DNA of 64,000 nt from Gammaproteobacteria bacterium (GTDB taxonomy: Bacteria; Pseudomonadota; Gammaproteobacteria; Burkholderiales; Nitrosomonadaceae). Each line of letters opens with the position of its first letter. The first letter of the stretch is position 1. Of the stretch, positions 9,022-18,842 are shown piece by piece. The notes under the pieces were generated by a model. The model did no database searches. It was given only the letters and a program-made list of their open reading frames with translations, and had not been told where the DNA came from. The translations under genes and the position numbers were made by a program. The stretch covers positions 2,914,001-2,978,000 of the forward strand of contig CP054180.1 of the NCBI GenBank assembly GCA_015709635.1. The letters run 5' to 3'.

Positions 9022-10395
9022 CTATGATTTTGATTTTTGAGGGCGCTTCCATCCCGTAATACTGATCTGTTTTGATCTGGATAAGGTGAGCTGATTCTCC
9101 GGCGTTTCTTTAGTGATAGTAGATCCAGCACCAATTGTCGACCCTTTTGAAATCTTCACGGGCGCGATCAGCTGCGTATCGGATCCGATGAACACATCAT
9201 CTTCGATGATGGTGCGATATTTGTTTGCGCCATCATAATTGCAGGTAATGGTTCCGGCGCCAATGTTAACGTTTTCTCCAATTGTGGAATCACCGATGTA
9301 ACTTAAATGATTCGCTTTACTTGCTGCAGCAATCTGGCTATTTTTAACTTCGACAAAATTCCCGATATGCACTTTCCTGGCCAGCCGCGTTCCGGGTCGA
9401 ATGCGTGCATAAGGTCCAATCTTACAGTCTTCTCCAATTTCGGTATCTTCAATCAGACTAAAGGGATGAATAATGCTCCCTGCTGCAACCGTTACATTTT
9501 TTAGCAAACAATGCGCACCTACCCGAACAAAATCACCCAGTGTAACGGTCCCTTCAAAAATACAGTTAACGTCAATCTCTACATCGGAACCACAGGCTAA
9601 TTCACCTCGAATGTCTATGCGATTTGGATCAAGTAAACCAACTCCTTCATCGAGTAATTTTTCAGCACGATTTTTTTGATAAACCCGTTCAAGCTCGGCC
9701 AATTGACGCTTGTTATTAACGCCCATCACTTCCCAGAGATTTTTTACTTGCGATGTAGCGACATGGATTCCATCTTTAACCGCCATCGCAATGATGTCGG
9801 TCAAATAATATTCCTGTTGCGTATTACTGTTTTCGAGTTTCGGCAACCACTGGTGTAAATACCGGTTCGGTATCAACATTATGCCGGTATTAATTTCACA
9901 TATTTTTTGTTGCTCTTCATTGGCATCTCGTTGTTCTACGATCGCAGTAGCCGCACCGGTTTTCAAATCACGCAAAACCCTACCGTAACCGAAAGGATCG
10001 CTAACTACCGCAGTTAATAATGCACAATGTTTTTCTTCTGCTGCGGATATTAATTGCTGTAGTGTTTCGATTCGAACAAGCGGCACATCACCATACAACA
10101 CCAGCGTCATGCCATCAGTGCTTAGCCGAGGCAAGGCTTGCATCAGCGCATGCCCGGTACCTAGCTGCCGTTCTTGCAGTATCCAGATCAGACCTTCCTC
10201 TGTCATCAGCTGTTTTATTTTATCGCCGCCATGACCGATCACGACACAAATTTTGTCAGGTGATAACATCCGGGCGGTACGCATGACATGTGCCAGTAAC
10301 GGACTATCCGCCAAAGTATGTAATACCTTCGGAAGCGTTGAATGCATGCGCTTTCCGGCGCCTGCTGCAAGTATCACGACGTTTAACTTCGACAC
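9022..10395 (-). CDS. glmU: Bifunctional GlcNAc-1-P uridylyltransferase / GlcN-1-P acetyltransferase
   Basis: Completes UDP-GlcNAc synthesis. The N-terminal half has the nucleotidyltransferase signature LAAGAGKRM (residues 9-17) followed by LPKVLH. The C-terminal half is a left-handed beta-helix of hexapeptide repeats (for example IGENVNIGAGTITCNYDG). 457 residues is the usual length. Encoded just before glmS, so both ends of the pathway are made together. Confidence 0.97.
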   Translation of the reverse strand: MSKLNVVILAAGAGKRMHSTLPKVLHTLADSPLLAHVMRTARMLSPDKICVVIGHGGDKIKQLMTEEGLIWILQERQLGTGHALMQALPRLSTDGMTLVLYGDVPLVRIETLQQLISAAEEKHCALLTAVVSDPFGYGRVLRDLKTGAATAIVEQRDANEEQQKICEINTGIMLIPNRYLHQWLPKLENSNTQQEYYLTDIIAMAVKDGIHVATSQVKNLWEVMGVNNKRQLAELERVYQKNRAEKLLDEGVGLLDPNRIDIRGELACGSDVEIDVNCIFEGTVTLGDFVRVGAHCLLKNVTVAAGSIIHPFSLIEDTEIGEDCKIGPYARIRPGTRLARKVHIGNFVEVKNSQIAAASKANHLSYIGDSTIGENVNIGAGTITCNYDGANKYRTIIEDDVFIGSDTQLIAPVKISKGSTIGAGSTITKETPENQLTLSRSKQISITGWKRPQKSKS

Positions 10396-10564
10396 AATGA
10401 TCTTCTTCTAGAATAAATATGAATTAAACGTATTTTGATTGAATCACGGCAGAAACGACAGGGTAACCAGAATTTCTTTGGCAATACACCGCAATTTTAT
10501 ATATCACCCTTTTGATCACTACAATGCAATCATTGTACTGAAAAAAATCTAATGAATAGGTAAA

Positions 10565-10590
10565 AAAAAGGCGACATATGTCGCCTTTTT
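10565..10590 (-). terminator. Terminator of the atp operon
   Basis: A 26-bp perfect palindrome centred on GGCGACATATGTCGCC with A-runs and T-runs on its two sides, 18 bases after the atpC stop. On the minus strand the stem runs into a T-tract. The symmetry means it could stop transcription from either side. Confidence 0.9.
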
Positions 10591-10607
10591 ATCACTATTT
10601 GATTCAA

Positions 10608-11030
10608 CTAATGCCCGCGTTTTCTTAGTTTATCAATCGCGGCCAATTGCGCCATTGCTTCTATCAACTCTGCCTGCGCTTTGGCATAATCCAATTCGGA
10701 TTCCCGATTCTTCATCGCCTCCTCAGCTGCCCGCTTCGCTTCCAAAGCCTTAGCCTCATCCAAATCGTGACTACGCACAGCAGTATCTGCCAATATCGTC
10801 ACTACATCGGGTTGGATCTCTAACATACCTCCCGACACATAAATTAATTCTTCTTCTTTAAGTTGCGCCTTAATACGCACCATGCCGGATTTTATTCTTG
10901 TCAACAACGGCGTATGGCGAGGATAAATACCTACTTCACCCATTTGCGCCGGTGCCACCAGAAATTCAACGGGACCGGAATAAATGGATTCTTCTGCGCT
11001 TACGATGTCAAGATGAAATATCGTGCCCAT
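10608..11030 (-). CDS. atpC: F1Fo ATP synthase epsilon subunit
   Basis: Central-stalk subunit that links gamma to the c-ring and can inhibit ATP hydrolysis. 140 residues: an N-terminal beta-sandwich (FHLDIVSAEESIYSG, ending near the VTILADTA strand) and a C-terminal helical hairpin rich in Glu, Ala and Lys. Last gene of the operon, 11 bases after atpD and followed by the terminator at 10565-10590. Confidence 0.96.
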   Translation of the reverse strand: MGTIFHLDIVSAEESIYSGPVEFLVAPAQMGEVGIYPRHTPLLTRIKSGMVRIKAQLKEEELIYVSGGMLEIQPDVVTILADTAVRSHDLDEAKALEAKRAAEEAMKNRESELDYAKAQAELIEAMAQLAAIDKLRKRGH

Positions 11031-11041
11031 TACATCACTCT

Positions 11042-12421
11042 TTATTGAAGTGTTTTAGCTTTCTCTACAGCTTCTTCGATACTACCCACCATATAAAATG
11101 CCTGCTCCGGTAACTCATCGTATTCACCTTCAACGATTCCTTTAAAGCCTTTAATGGTATCTTTAAGAGATACATACTTGCCCGGTGAACCAGTAAATAC
11201 TTCGGCAACGTTGAAAGGTTGGGATAAGAACCGCTGAATCTTACGAGCGCGACTAACAGCCAGTTTATCTTCCGGCGACAATTCGTCCATTCCCAGAATC
11301 GCGATAATATCCCGTAATTCCTTATAGCGCTGTAATGTTTGTTGAACAGCGCGAGCTGTATTATAGTGATCTTCACCTACAACCTGCGGATCCAATTGAC
11401 GCGATGTCGAATCCAGGGGATCCACGGCGGGATAAATTCCTAATGAGGCAATATCACGCGACAATACAACAGTTGCATCCAGGTGTCCGAACGTCGTAGC
11501 AGGAGATGGATCGGTCAAATCGTCGGCTGGCACATAAACAGCTTGGATTGATGTGATAGAACCCGTTTTGGTCGATGTAATACGCTCTTGCAATCGCCCC
11601 ATTTCTTCCGCCAGTGTCGGTTGATACCCTACCGCGGATGGCATACGTCCAAGCAATGCCGATACCTCGGTTCCCGCTAGTGTGTAACGGTAGATGTTAT
11701 CGACAAAGAACAAAACATCACGCCCTTCATCACGGAACGATTCTGCCATTGTCAATCCCGTTAGCGCAACCCGGAGACGGTTTCCAGGCGGCTCATTCAT
11801 TTGCCCATAAACCAGTGCTACTTTATCAAGTACCTTAGATTCCTTCATCTCATGATAAAAGTCATTACCTTCCCGGGTTCGCTCTCCAACGCCCGCAAAT
11901 ACAGAATATCCGCTATGTTCAATCGCGATATTACGAATCAACTCCATCATATTTACAGTCTTACCAACACCGGCACCGCCAAACAATCCCACTTTTCCGC
12001 CCTTCGCAAACGGACAAATCAGATCAATCACTTTAATGCCGGTTTCTAACAATTCTGTCGATGCCGATAACTCATCGAATGCAGGCGCTTCACGATGAAT
12101 CGACATCCGTTGGTCCGCCCCAACATCGCCCATTTCATCGATAGGACGCCCTAAAACATCCATAATTCTACCTAGCGTTTTAGTTCCGACAGGCACGGTA
12201 ATTTGTTTACCGGTATTTTTAACTATCATTCCACGACGCAATCCATCAGAAGAACCCAGTGCAATGGTGCGCACTACGCCATCACCGAGCTGTTGCTGTA
12301 CTTCCAGTGTCAGCTCGGAGCCTTCCATAATTAATGCATCATATACTTTTGGCAGTGCTTCACGTGGAAATTCCACGTCAATCACTGCACCAATACACTG
12401 AACAATTTTCCCTTGACTCAT
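11042..12421 (-). CDS. atpD: F1Fo ATP synthase beta subunit
   Basis: Catalytic subunit of F1. The Walker A loop GGAGVGKT, the ERTREGNDFY stretch with the catalytic Glu region, Walker B (DVLFFVDNIYR) and the segment before the DELSPEDKL motif are all present. 459 residues, normal length. One unusual point is DNIYRYT where most beta subunits read DNIYRFT, a mild substitution. Confidence 0.98.
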   Translation of the reverse strand: MSQGKIVQCIGAVIDVEFPREALPKVYDALIMEGSELTLEVQQQLGDGVVRTIALGSSDGLRRGMIVKNTGKQITVPVGTKTLGRIMDVLGRPIDEMGDVGADQRMSIHREAPAFDELSASTELLETGIKVIDLICPFAKGGKVGLFGGAGVGKTVNMMELIRNIAIEHSGYSVFAGVGERTREGNDFYHEMKESKVLDKVALVYGQMNEPPGNRLRVALTGLTMAESFRDEGRDVLFFVDNIYRYTLAGTEVSALLGRMPSAVGYQPTLAEEMGRLQERITSTKTGSITSIQAVYVPADDLTDPSPATTFGHLDATVVLSRDIASLGIYPAVDPLDSTSRQLDPQVVGEDHYNTARAVQQTLQRYKELRDIIAILGMDELSPEDKLAVSRARKIQRFLSQPFNVAEVFTGSPGKYVSLKDTIKGFKGIVEGEYDELPEQAFYMVGSIEEAVEKAKTLQ

Positions 12422-12451
12422 CGTTGTTCCCTAAACTATTTTCAAAAAGTT

Positions 12452-13336
12452 TTAAACAGCTGCTGCGCCACCGACAATCTCAGACAGTTCCTTAGTAATT
12501 GCCGCTTGCCGCGATTTGTTATATATCAGCGTCAATTCATTAATAACATTTCCGGCATTGTCTGATGCGGCTTTCATCGCCACCATCCGTGCAGATTGCT
12601 CAGAGGCCATATTTTCTGCAACAGCCTGATATATTAAAGCTTCCACATACCGAACCATAATATTGTCTATAACAGACTTAGCTTCTGGCTCGTAAATATA
12701 ATCCCATGTTGTTCTCGGTTTAGCATCATCATGCTCACCGCTATGTATGCGTTCATCCGTCAACGGAAGCAATTGCTCCATGACGGGCTCTTGCTTCATG
12801 GTGTTTATGAAACGATTATAAAATACATACACTCGATCAAATTGATCCTGTGTATAGCCATCCAGAACCACTTTAACCGCACCAATAAGCCTCGTTATAT
12901 CCGGCGTATCACCCAATCCCACAACCTGCGAAGTAACGCGCGCTCCGATTCTACTCATAAAACCTAAGCCTTTATTGCCGATGCAACAGACTTCGATTTG
13001 CTCGCCTTCCGCTTGCCATGCCTTCATTTGATTCAGTGTTTTGCGCAATACGTTAGTATTCAACCCACCGCAAAGACCTTTATCTGAAGTCACAATGATA
13101 ATGCCAATACGCTTGACTGTATCTCGCGCAATCAGAAAAGGATGACGATATTCGGTATTTGCTCGACTCATATGCGCTGCCACGTTTCGTATTTTCTCAC
13201 CGTAAGGTCGAGCTTTCTTCATACGATCCTGCGCTTTGCGCATTTTAGATGCCGCCACCATTTCCATGGCGCGCGTTATCTTTTGTGTATTTTTTACACT
13301 CTTTATTTTATTGCGGATCTCTCTACTGCCAGCCAT
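12452..13336 (-). CDS. atpG: F1Fo ATP synthase gamma subunit
   Basis: Rotating central shaft of F1. 294 residues with the conserved N-terminal helix (MAGSREIRNKIKSVKNTQKI) and the C-terminal helix (MKAASDNAGNVINELTLIYN) that form the coiled coil inside the alpha3beta3 hexamer. It lies four bases after atpA and 30 bases before atpD. Confidence 0.97.
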   Translation of the reverse strand: MAGSREIRNKIKSVKNTQKITRAMEMVAASKMRKAQDRMKKARPYGEKIRNVAAHMSRANTEYRHPFLIARDTVKRIGIIIVTSDKGLCGGLNTNVLRKTLNQMKAWQAEGEQIEVCCIGNKGLGFMSRIGARVTSQVVGLGDTPDITRLIGAVKVVLDGYTQDQFDRVYVFYNRFINTMKQEPVMEQLLPLTDERIHSGEHDDAKPRTTWDYIYEPEAKSVIDNIMVRYVEALIYQAVAENMASEQSARMVAMKAASDNAGNVINELTLIYNKSRQAAITKELSEIVGGAAAV

Positions 13337-13340
13337 TTGC

Positions 13341-14882
13341 TTAATAAGTTCCGTTTTGCTTGAATTCTTGAATCGCAGCAGCTAATTCTTTTTCTGTTTC
13401 AGCATCGAGCTCTTTATTTTTCTCGATTTTGTCAAGAATTGTTGCATGCTGACCACGTATATAGTTTTTTAATGCCGCTTCAAATGCGAGTGCCCGTTTG
13501 ACTTCAACATCATCAAAATAACCATTATTGATCGCAAATAATGTGAGTGCCATTTCTGAAACACTGAGTGTCGCATACTGCGGCTGTTTCATTAATTCTG
13601 TCGCCATCTTGCCACGCTCTAACTGCTTGCGTGTAGCTTCATCCAAATCTGATGCAAATTGAGCAAATGCAGCCAATTCACGATATTGCGCTAACGCTAA
13701 GCGTATACCGCCCCCCAATTTTTTGATGACCTTGGTTTGAGCTGCACCGCCCACTCGTGAAACCGACACACCCGCATTAATAGCAGGGCGAATACCTGCA
13801 TTGAACAAATCTGTTTCAAGAAATATCTGTCCGTCAGTAATTGAGATCACATTCGTAGGCACGAAAGCTGTCACGTCTCCCGCTTGCGTCTCAATGATCG
13901 GCAAAGCTGTTAGCGATCCTGTTTTACCTTTTACAGCACCGTTTGTAGCTTTTTCAACATATGCCGCACTAACCCTTGCCGCTCTTTCGAGCAAACGCGA
14001 GTGAAGATAAAACACATCACCCGGATATGCTTCCCGCCCTGGAGGGCGTCTTAATAACAATGAAATTTGACGATAAGCCCATGCTTGTTTTGTTAAATCA
14101 TCATAAACTATGAGCGCATCTTGACCTATATCGCGGAAATACTCGCCCATCGTACATCCGGAATACGGTGCAATAAATTGCATCGCTGCCGACTCCGATG
14201 CTGTTGCCGCGACCACAATGGTATATTCCATTGCACCATGCTCTTCCAATTTGCGCACAACGTTCGCTATCGAAGATGCTTTCTGTCCGACCGCCACATA
14301 TATGCAAAGCATGTTTTGGCCTTTTTGATTGAGAATTGCATCAATTGCAACAGCGGTTTTTCCTGTCTGACGATCACCGATAATCAATTCCCGTTGGCCT
14401 CGTCCAACCGGCACCATTGAATCAACTGATTTCAAACCGGTCTGCACAGGTTGATCAACCGATTGCCGCCAAATCACGCCAGGAGCAATTTTTTCTATTG
14501 GCTCTGATTTTGCAGCTGTGACCGGACCCTTCCCATCGATTGGCTGTCCCAACGCATTTACCACACGTCCCAGCAATCCTTCACCTACCGGTACTTCAAG
14601 AATACGCCCTGTACACTTAACAGTATCACCTTCAGTGATATGCTCATAAGCACCTAAAATAACTGCACCTACCGAATCGCGCTCCAGATTCAGTGCCAAA
14701 CCGAATGTATTTCCCGGAAATTCCAGCATTTCACCTTGCATCACATCCGATAAACCGTGAATGCGCACAATTCCGTCTGTTACAGAAACAATCGTCCCTT
14801 GTGTACGAACCTCTGCCGTATCGACAAGTCCTTCTATCCTTTTTTTAATCAATTCACTGATTTCGGATGGATTTAACTGCAT
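13341..14882 (-). CDS. atpA: F1Fo ATP synthase alpha subunit
   Basis: Non-catalytic nucleotide-binding subunit of F1. 513 residues with the P-loop GDRQTGKT, the family signature around PAINAGVSVSRVGGAAQ and the N-terminal beta-barrel (MQLNPSEISELIKKRIEG start). Normal length and position between atpH and atpG. Confidence 0.98.
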   Translation of the reverse strand: MQLNPSEISELIKKRIEGLVDTAEVRTQGTIVSVTDGIVRIHGLSDVMQGEMLEFPGNTFGLALNLERDSVGAVILGAYEHITEGDTVKCTGRILEVPVGEGLLGRVVNALGQPIDGKGPVTAAKSEPIEKIAPGVIWRQSVDQPVQTGLKSVDSMVPVGRGQRELIIGDRQTGKTAVAIDAILNQKGQNMLCIYVAVGQKASSIANVVRKLEEHGAMEYTIVVAATASESAAMQFIAPYSGCTMGEYFRDIGQDALIVYDDLTKQAWAYRQISLLLRRPPGREAYPGDVFYLHSRLLERAARVSAAYVEKATNGAVKGKTGSLTALPIIETQAGDVTAFVPTNVISITDGQIFLETDLFNAGIRPAINAGVSVSRVGGAAQTKVIKKLGGGIRLALAQYRELAAFAQFASDLDEATRKQLERGKMATELMKQPQYATLSVSEMALTLFAINNGYFDDVEVKRALAFEAALKNYIRGQHATILDKIEKNKELDAETEKELAAAIQEFKQNGTY

Positions 14883-14894
14883 TTCATTTAACTC

Positions 14895-15431
14895 CTAGCT
14901 TTTAAGGGCAATGGCCATAGCTTCAAGTTTACCGCGTACCGAGGCATCAAGAATCTCATCACCAATCTCAACTTTAATACCGCCAATCAATTCAGAATCA
15001 ACACTGACTTGAGCTTCTATTTTGCGCTTAAACTTCCGTTCCAGATCTTCAACCAATTTTTTTAGTTGCTTACCTTCCATCTCAAATGCGCTTACAACCT
15101 TAGCTTCAAGAACGCCTTCGTGCTGCGCCTTTAATTGCTCAAATAGCTGACTAATCTGCGGCAATATAACTATCCGTTTATTTTCTGCTAACAACATCAG
15201 TAGATTACGAGCCTCGGAATTAAACTTGCTTTTCCCGATCTCTATAAAAATTTCACTCAGCTGCTTTGCGGAGATGATCGGATTACCGATCAACGATTTT
15301 ACATTTTCATTTTCAGCAACTGCAGCCGCCAATTGCAATACTTTTGACCATTGCGCCAAGCTCTCATTGGTAACGGCATGCTTATACACCGCTTCCGCAT
15401 ACGGCCTAGCAACTGTAATCGCTTCTGCCAT
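14895..15431 (-). CDS. atpH: F1Fo ATP synthase delta subunit
   Basis: Peripheral-stalk subunit that caps F1 and binds the b dimer. 178 residues: an N-terminal helical bundle (ITVARPYAEAVYKHA) and a C-terminal domain with VDSELIGGIKVEIGDEILD, the family signature. Its ATG touches the stop of atpF at 15431, so translation is coupled. Confidence 0.96.
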   Translation of the reverse strand: MAEAITVARPYAEAVYKHAVTNESLAQWSKVLQLAAAVAENENVKSLIGNPIISAKQLSEIFIEIGKSKFNSEARNLLMLLAENKRIVILPQISQLFEQLKAQHEGVLEAKVVSAFEMEGKQLKKLVEDLERKFKRKIEAQVSVDSELIGGIKVEIGDEILDASVRGKLEAMAIALKS

Positions 15432-15904
15432 TATTTCAAATCTTCCTCAATTGCAGTAAGTATATCGGCGTGCGCTTTTGCATCCACTTCTCGACGCAAT
15501 ATTTTCGCGGCACCTGCCACAGCCAATTGAGCTGCATGCTGACGCAAAGCCTCTTTTGCACTGAACATTTCATGTGCAATATCCGCTTTCGCACCAGCGA
15601 TTAGGCGATCGCCTTCTTCTTTTGCAGCTCGCTTAGCATCTTCGACAATCTCTGCAGCTCTTTTTTCGGCTTGCAAAATTATCTCAGAAGCGCGCTGCTT
15701 AGCCTCTTTCAGTACCTCCGACGAACGCTGACTCGCCAACTCCAATTCGTGACGACCACGCTCACCTGCTGCCAATCCATCAGCGATTGTTTTTTGGCGC
15801 TCCTCTATTGCACGCAACAATGGTGGCCAAACAAACCTTACCGTGAACCAAATAAATACCGAAAAGGCCAATGCCTGAGAAATTAAAGTAAAGTTAATAT
15901 TCAT
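15431..15904 (-). CDS. atpF: F1Fo ATP synthase b subunit
   Basis: Stator stalk: one N-terminal membrane helix (LISQALAFSVFIWFTVRFVW) followed by a long charged, Ala- and Glu-rich helix that dimerises and reaches the top of F1. 157 residues, typical of the proteobacterial b protein. It overlaps atpH by one base. Confidence 0.96.
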   Translation of the reverse strand: MNINFTLISQALAFSVFIWFTVRFVWPPLLRAIEERQKTIADGLAAGERGRHELELASQRSSEVLKEAKQRASEIILQAEKRAAEIVEDAKRAAKEEGDRLIAGAKADIAHEMFSAKEALRQHAAQLAVAGAAKILRREVDAKAHADILTAIEEDLK

Positions 15905-15942
15905 GACAAGCCTGTAATTATCAGATCAGAACCAGCGAATTA

Positions 15943-16215
15943 TTACTGAATTACCGCCAACAACGGGTTGCCGAATGCAAACAACATAGCCAGACCCACA
16001 GCAATAATAAAAGATGCATCAGTTAAACCGAGCAAAAGGAACACTTTACCTTGCAGCGTTGGAATCATTTCAGGTTGGCGCGCAGCACCTTCAAGAAAAC
16101 GACTGCACATTACACCCACACCGATACACGCACCAGCGGCACCCAAACCGATCATCAAACCAATACCTATTCCGGTATACGCCTGAATCATCGCCAAAAA
16201 CTGCAAATTCTCCAT
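15943..16215 (-). CDS. atpE: F1Fo ATP synthase c subunit
   Basis: Ring-forming proteolipid. 90 residues in two hydrophobic helices joined by the polar loop LEGAARQPE with the conserved Arg-Gln-Pro. The carboxylate in helix 2 is an Asp (LGLTDASFIIAVGL). The Gln and Glu set expected of sodium-driven rings is not evident, so proton coupling is the natural reading. Confidence 0.97.
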   Translation of the reverse strand: MENLQFLAMIQAYTGIGIGLMIGLGAAGACIGVGVMCSRFLEGAARQPEMIPTLQGKVFLLLGLTDASFIIAVGLAMLFAFGNPLLAVIQ

Positions 16216-16265
16216 TTTGATTTCCTTTTGTTAAGATTAATAATATGTTACGAATAAAACTAAAT

Positions 16266-17075
16266 CTAGTGAGACTCATGCGCCATCGAGATATACACCA
16301 CTGTCAGCATCATGAAGATAAATGCTTGCAAGGTAACGATCAGTATATGGAATATGGCCCAGCCCGCCCCCAAGATTGATCCGAAAATTGTTCCGGTTAC
16401 TCCAGTTGCCGCCCACATACCAAGCAGCAAGAAAATTATCTCGCCCGCATAAATATTGCCAAAAAGCCGCAATGAATGAGAAAGTGGCTTAGACACATAC
16501 TCTATGAAATTGAATAACAGATTCAATATCCAAAGCAGCGGATTTTTTCCGAATGGTGTACAGAACAATTCATGCATCCATCCTCCCACCCCTTTAACTT
16601 TGAGGTTGAAAAAAATCATCAAGAACCATATGGAAAGCGCCATTGCAAAAGTCGTATTGACATCGGTAGTCGGCACAATCTTCCAGTTGTGCATGCCGAA
16701 TACATTTTCTGTAACCCAAGCCATGATATCGATAGGCAATATATCCATGACATTCATCATCAGAACCCACACAAATACTGTCAATGCCAATGGAGCTACC
16801 AGCACGTGCCGGTTACCGTGGAATGTATTCTTCACTTCATTATCGATAAATTCAACCGCTAGCTCGACGAATGCTTGACTCTTTGATGGCACACCCGGCG
16901 TTGCTTTGCGCACCACCAGCCAAATAAAACCAAAACTGATAACGCCAAGAATAAGGGATGTAATCAATGTATCAACATGTAACACCCAAAACGAACCTTC
17001 GCTGACTTTTGTTGTTAAGTAGGTTAGATGATGATCAATATATGATGTAGGTGTAAGTTCTGTTCCCGATGCCAT
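16266..17075 (-). CDS. atpB: F1Fo ATP synthase a subunit
   Basis: Membrane stator forming the proton half-channels against the c-ring. 269 residues with five to six hydrophobic helices. The essential Arg lies in the segment KPLSHSLRLFGNIYAGE, and the last helix (LQAFIFMMLTVVYISMA) is conserved. First structural Fo gene after atpI. Confidence 0.97.
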   Translation of the reverse strand: MASGTELTPTSYIDHHLTYLTTKVSEGSFWVLHVDTLITSLILGVISFGFIWLVVRKATPGVPSKSQAFVELAVEFIDNEVKNTFHGNRHVLVAPLALTVFVWVLMMNVMDILPIDIMAWVTENVFGMHNWKIVPTTDVNTTFAMALSIWFLMIFFNLKVKGVGGWMHELFCTPFGKNPLLWILNLLFNFIEYVSKPLSHSLRLFGNIYAGEIIFLLLGMWAATGVTGTIFGSILGAGWAIFHILIVTLQAFIFMMLTVVYISMAHESH

Positions 17076-17108
17076 GTGCTACCTGCTGTAATCTTTAAAA
17101 AATTTATC

Positions 17109-17483
17109 TTACTTTGTATCGTCCGCAACCAATAATGCCAAGCTATAAACCAAAACTGTCAGGATAAATGTTCCTATAAATGCCAGAGCGTTGACGTTTT
17201 CGTAAAACTTAAACACCGCCCATAGCAAACTTACCGTCAATATGATCTTTACCGATTCCGCCCTCAGCGCAGTTCTAATGGTTTCCCCTGCCGTATAACC
17301 CTTGTGACGTGAGACCATGATTGCATACGCTGCAGAGGAAATCACACTGATCATTCCACCCAGCATTGCCGATATCGCACCTTGCGTACCAAGAAAAAAC
17401 CAGACAACCACCGCCACCAACATTGTCACCAGCAACTGCACGCGCAAGACAATATAAAGCGGCCTATTTTTAATCCAAGACAT
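17109..17483 (-). CDS. atpI: ATP synthase subunit I
   Basis: A 124-residue protein with four hydrophobic segments at the head of the atp operon. Members of this family help assemble or stabilise the c-ring and are not essential. Identification rests on position, size and topology more than on motifs. The promoter at 17535-17563 lies about 50 bases upstream. Confidence 0.85.
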   Translation of the reverse strand: MSWIKNRPLYIVLRVQLLVTMLVAVVVWFFLGTQGAISAMLGGMISVISSAAYAIMVSRHKGYTAGETIRTALRAESVKIILTVSLLWAVFKFYENVNALAFIGTFILTVLVYSLALLVADDTK

Positions 17484-17534
17484 GTCACCACCTGCCCTTG
17501 GAACGGTAGCATTACCTGCGCTTAAAAAGCCGTG

Positions 17535-17563
17535 ACTATAGCCTAATTACCGAAAGCAGTCAA
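17535..17563 (-). promoter_or_regulatory. Sigma70 promoter of the atp operon
   Basis: On the minus strand TTGACT (17563-17558), a 17-base spacer and TATAGT (17540-17535). Both hexamers match five of six consensus bases and the spacing is ideal. It would start transcription near 17528, about 45 bases before atpI. Confidence 0.8.
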
Positions 17564-17600
17564 CGCGGAATTCCAGTTAACCAGTATGTATGAGAATCTT

Positions 17601-18779
17601 TTATAGCCTTTCAAAAATAGCAGCGATACCTTGACCGCCACCGATACACATGGTGATTAGAGCATATCGCCCACCGCTGCGACGCAACTCATAAATGGCC
17701 TTGATAACCAGAACACTTCCCGTTGCTCCTATCGGATGACCTAACGCTACTGCACCACCGTTAGGGTTAGTCTTCTCAGGATCGAACTGCAATTCCTTCG
17801 CAACCGCGCAAGCTTGAACGGCAAAAGCTTCATTGGATTCAATCACATCAATATCCGACATTTTAAGACCGGCACGCCGCAATACGCTTTGAACAGCAGG
17901 TACCGGACCTATGCCCATAAACTTAGGATCAACACCGGCATGACCATACGACACTAGCCTCGCCAGCGGTTTCAGATTGTGTTTCTGCGCCGCCTTGTAT
18001 TCCATCAGCACCAGCGCGGCTGCGCAGTCATTAATCCCGGAAGCATTGCCGGCCGTGACGGTGCCGTCTTTCTGAAAGACCGGGCGTAGTTTGGCCAGAT
18101 TATCCACGCCGGTATTTTCTCGAGGATGCTCGTCGGTATCAAAAACAATCGTTTCTTTATGACCGGTGACTTCAATAGGCAATATCTGTTCTTTGAAATA
18201 GCCATTCTGAATTGCACTGCACGCACGGCGGTGGCTCTCAGCGGCAAAAGCATCCTGCTCTTCCCGGCTGATTTGCCATTTTGCGGCAATATTTTCCGCA
18301 GTAATTCCCATGTGCACATGATCAAACGGATCGGTTAACGCACCCACCATCATATCGATAGCAGCGCCATCGTTCATACGCTGCCCCCAGCGCAGTGCCG
18401 GCAATAAATAACCGCCACGGCTCATCGACTCCGCCCCGCCGGCCACAGCCGCATCGGTATCACCGAGCAAAATATTCTGACTGGCTGAAATAATGGCTTG
18501 CAAGCCACTTCCGCACAGCCGGTTTACCGTCAATGCCGAAGTATGCTGCGGCAAGCCGCCATTAATGCAAGCCACACGCGCCAGATACATATCGCGCGTT
18601 TCTCCGTGGATAACATTACCGAAAACCACGTGCCCGACTTCATGGGAATCGATTCTTGCGCGCAACACGGCCTCACGCACGACTTTCGCCGCCAGATCAG
18701 CAGGCGCAATGTGCTTAAGCGCACCGCCATAATCTCCGATCGCTGTGCGGACACCGCTCAAAATAACTACTTCACGCAT
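17601..18779 (-). CDS. Acetyl-CoA C-acetyltransferase (thiolase)
   Basis: Condenses two acetyl-CoA to acetoacetyl-CoA or runs in reverse; used in polyhydroxybutyrate synthesis or short-chain fatty acid breakdown. 392 residues from ATG 18779, giving MREVVILSGVRTAIG. The nucleophile is Cys89 (NRLCGSGLQ); the catalytic His is in GHPIGATG and the second Cys in CIGGGQG near the C-terminus. A longer frame upstream to 18842 adds 21 residues absent from thiolases. No PHB synthase or reductase is adjacent, so the pathway cannot be fixed. Confidence 0.93.
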   Translation of the reverse strand: MREVVILSGVRTAIGDYGGALKHIAPADLAAKVVREAVLRARIDSHEVGHVVFGNVIHGETRDMYLARVACINGGLPQHTSALTVNRLCGSGLQAIISASQNILLGDTDAAVAGGAESMSRGGYLLPALRWGQRMNDGAAIDMMVGALTDPFDHVHMGITAENIAAKWQISREEQDAFAAESHRRACSAIQNGYFKEQILPIEVTGHKETIVFDTDEHPRENTGVDNLAKLRPVFQKDGTVTAGNASGINDCAAALVLMEYKAAQKHNLKPLARLVSYGHAGVDPKFMGIGPVPAVQSVLRRAGLKMSDIDVIESNEAFAVQACAVAKELQFDPEKTNPNGGAVALGHPIGATGSVLVIKAIYELRRSGGRYALITMCIGGGQGIAAIFERL

Positions 18780-18842
18780 AAATTTTTCTTTACTGATGCG
18801 GATGAAAAGGTAGTACGCATAACCGGAAAATCGCGACGCCAA

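Noticed and set aside
8970..9134. 55-codon upstream extension of glmS
   Set aside because: Extends into glmU and does not resemble the family; Cys must follow the first Met, so ATG 8969 is the start.
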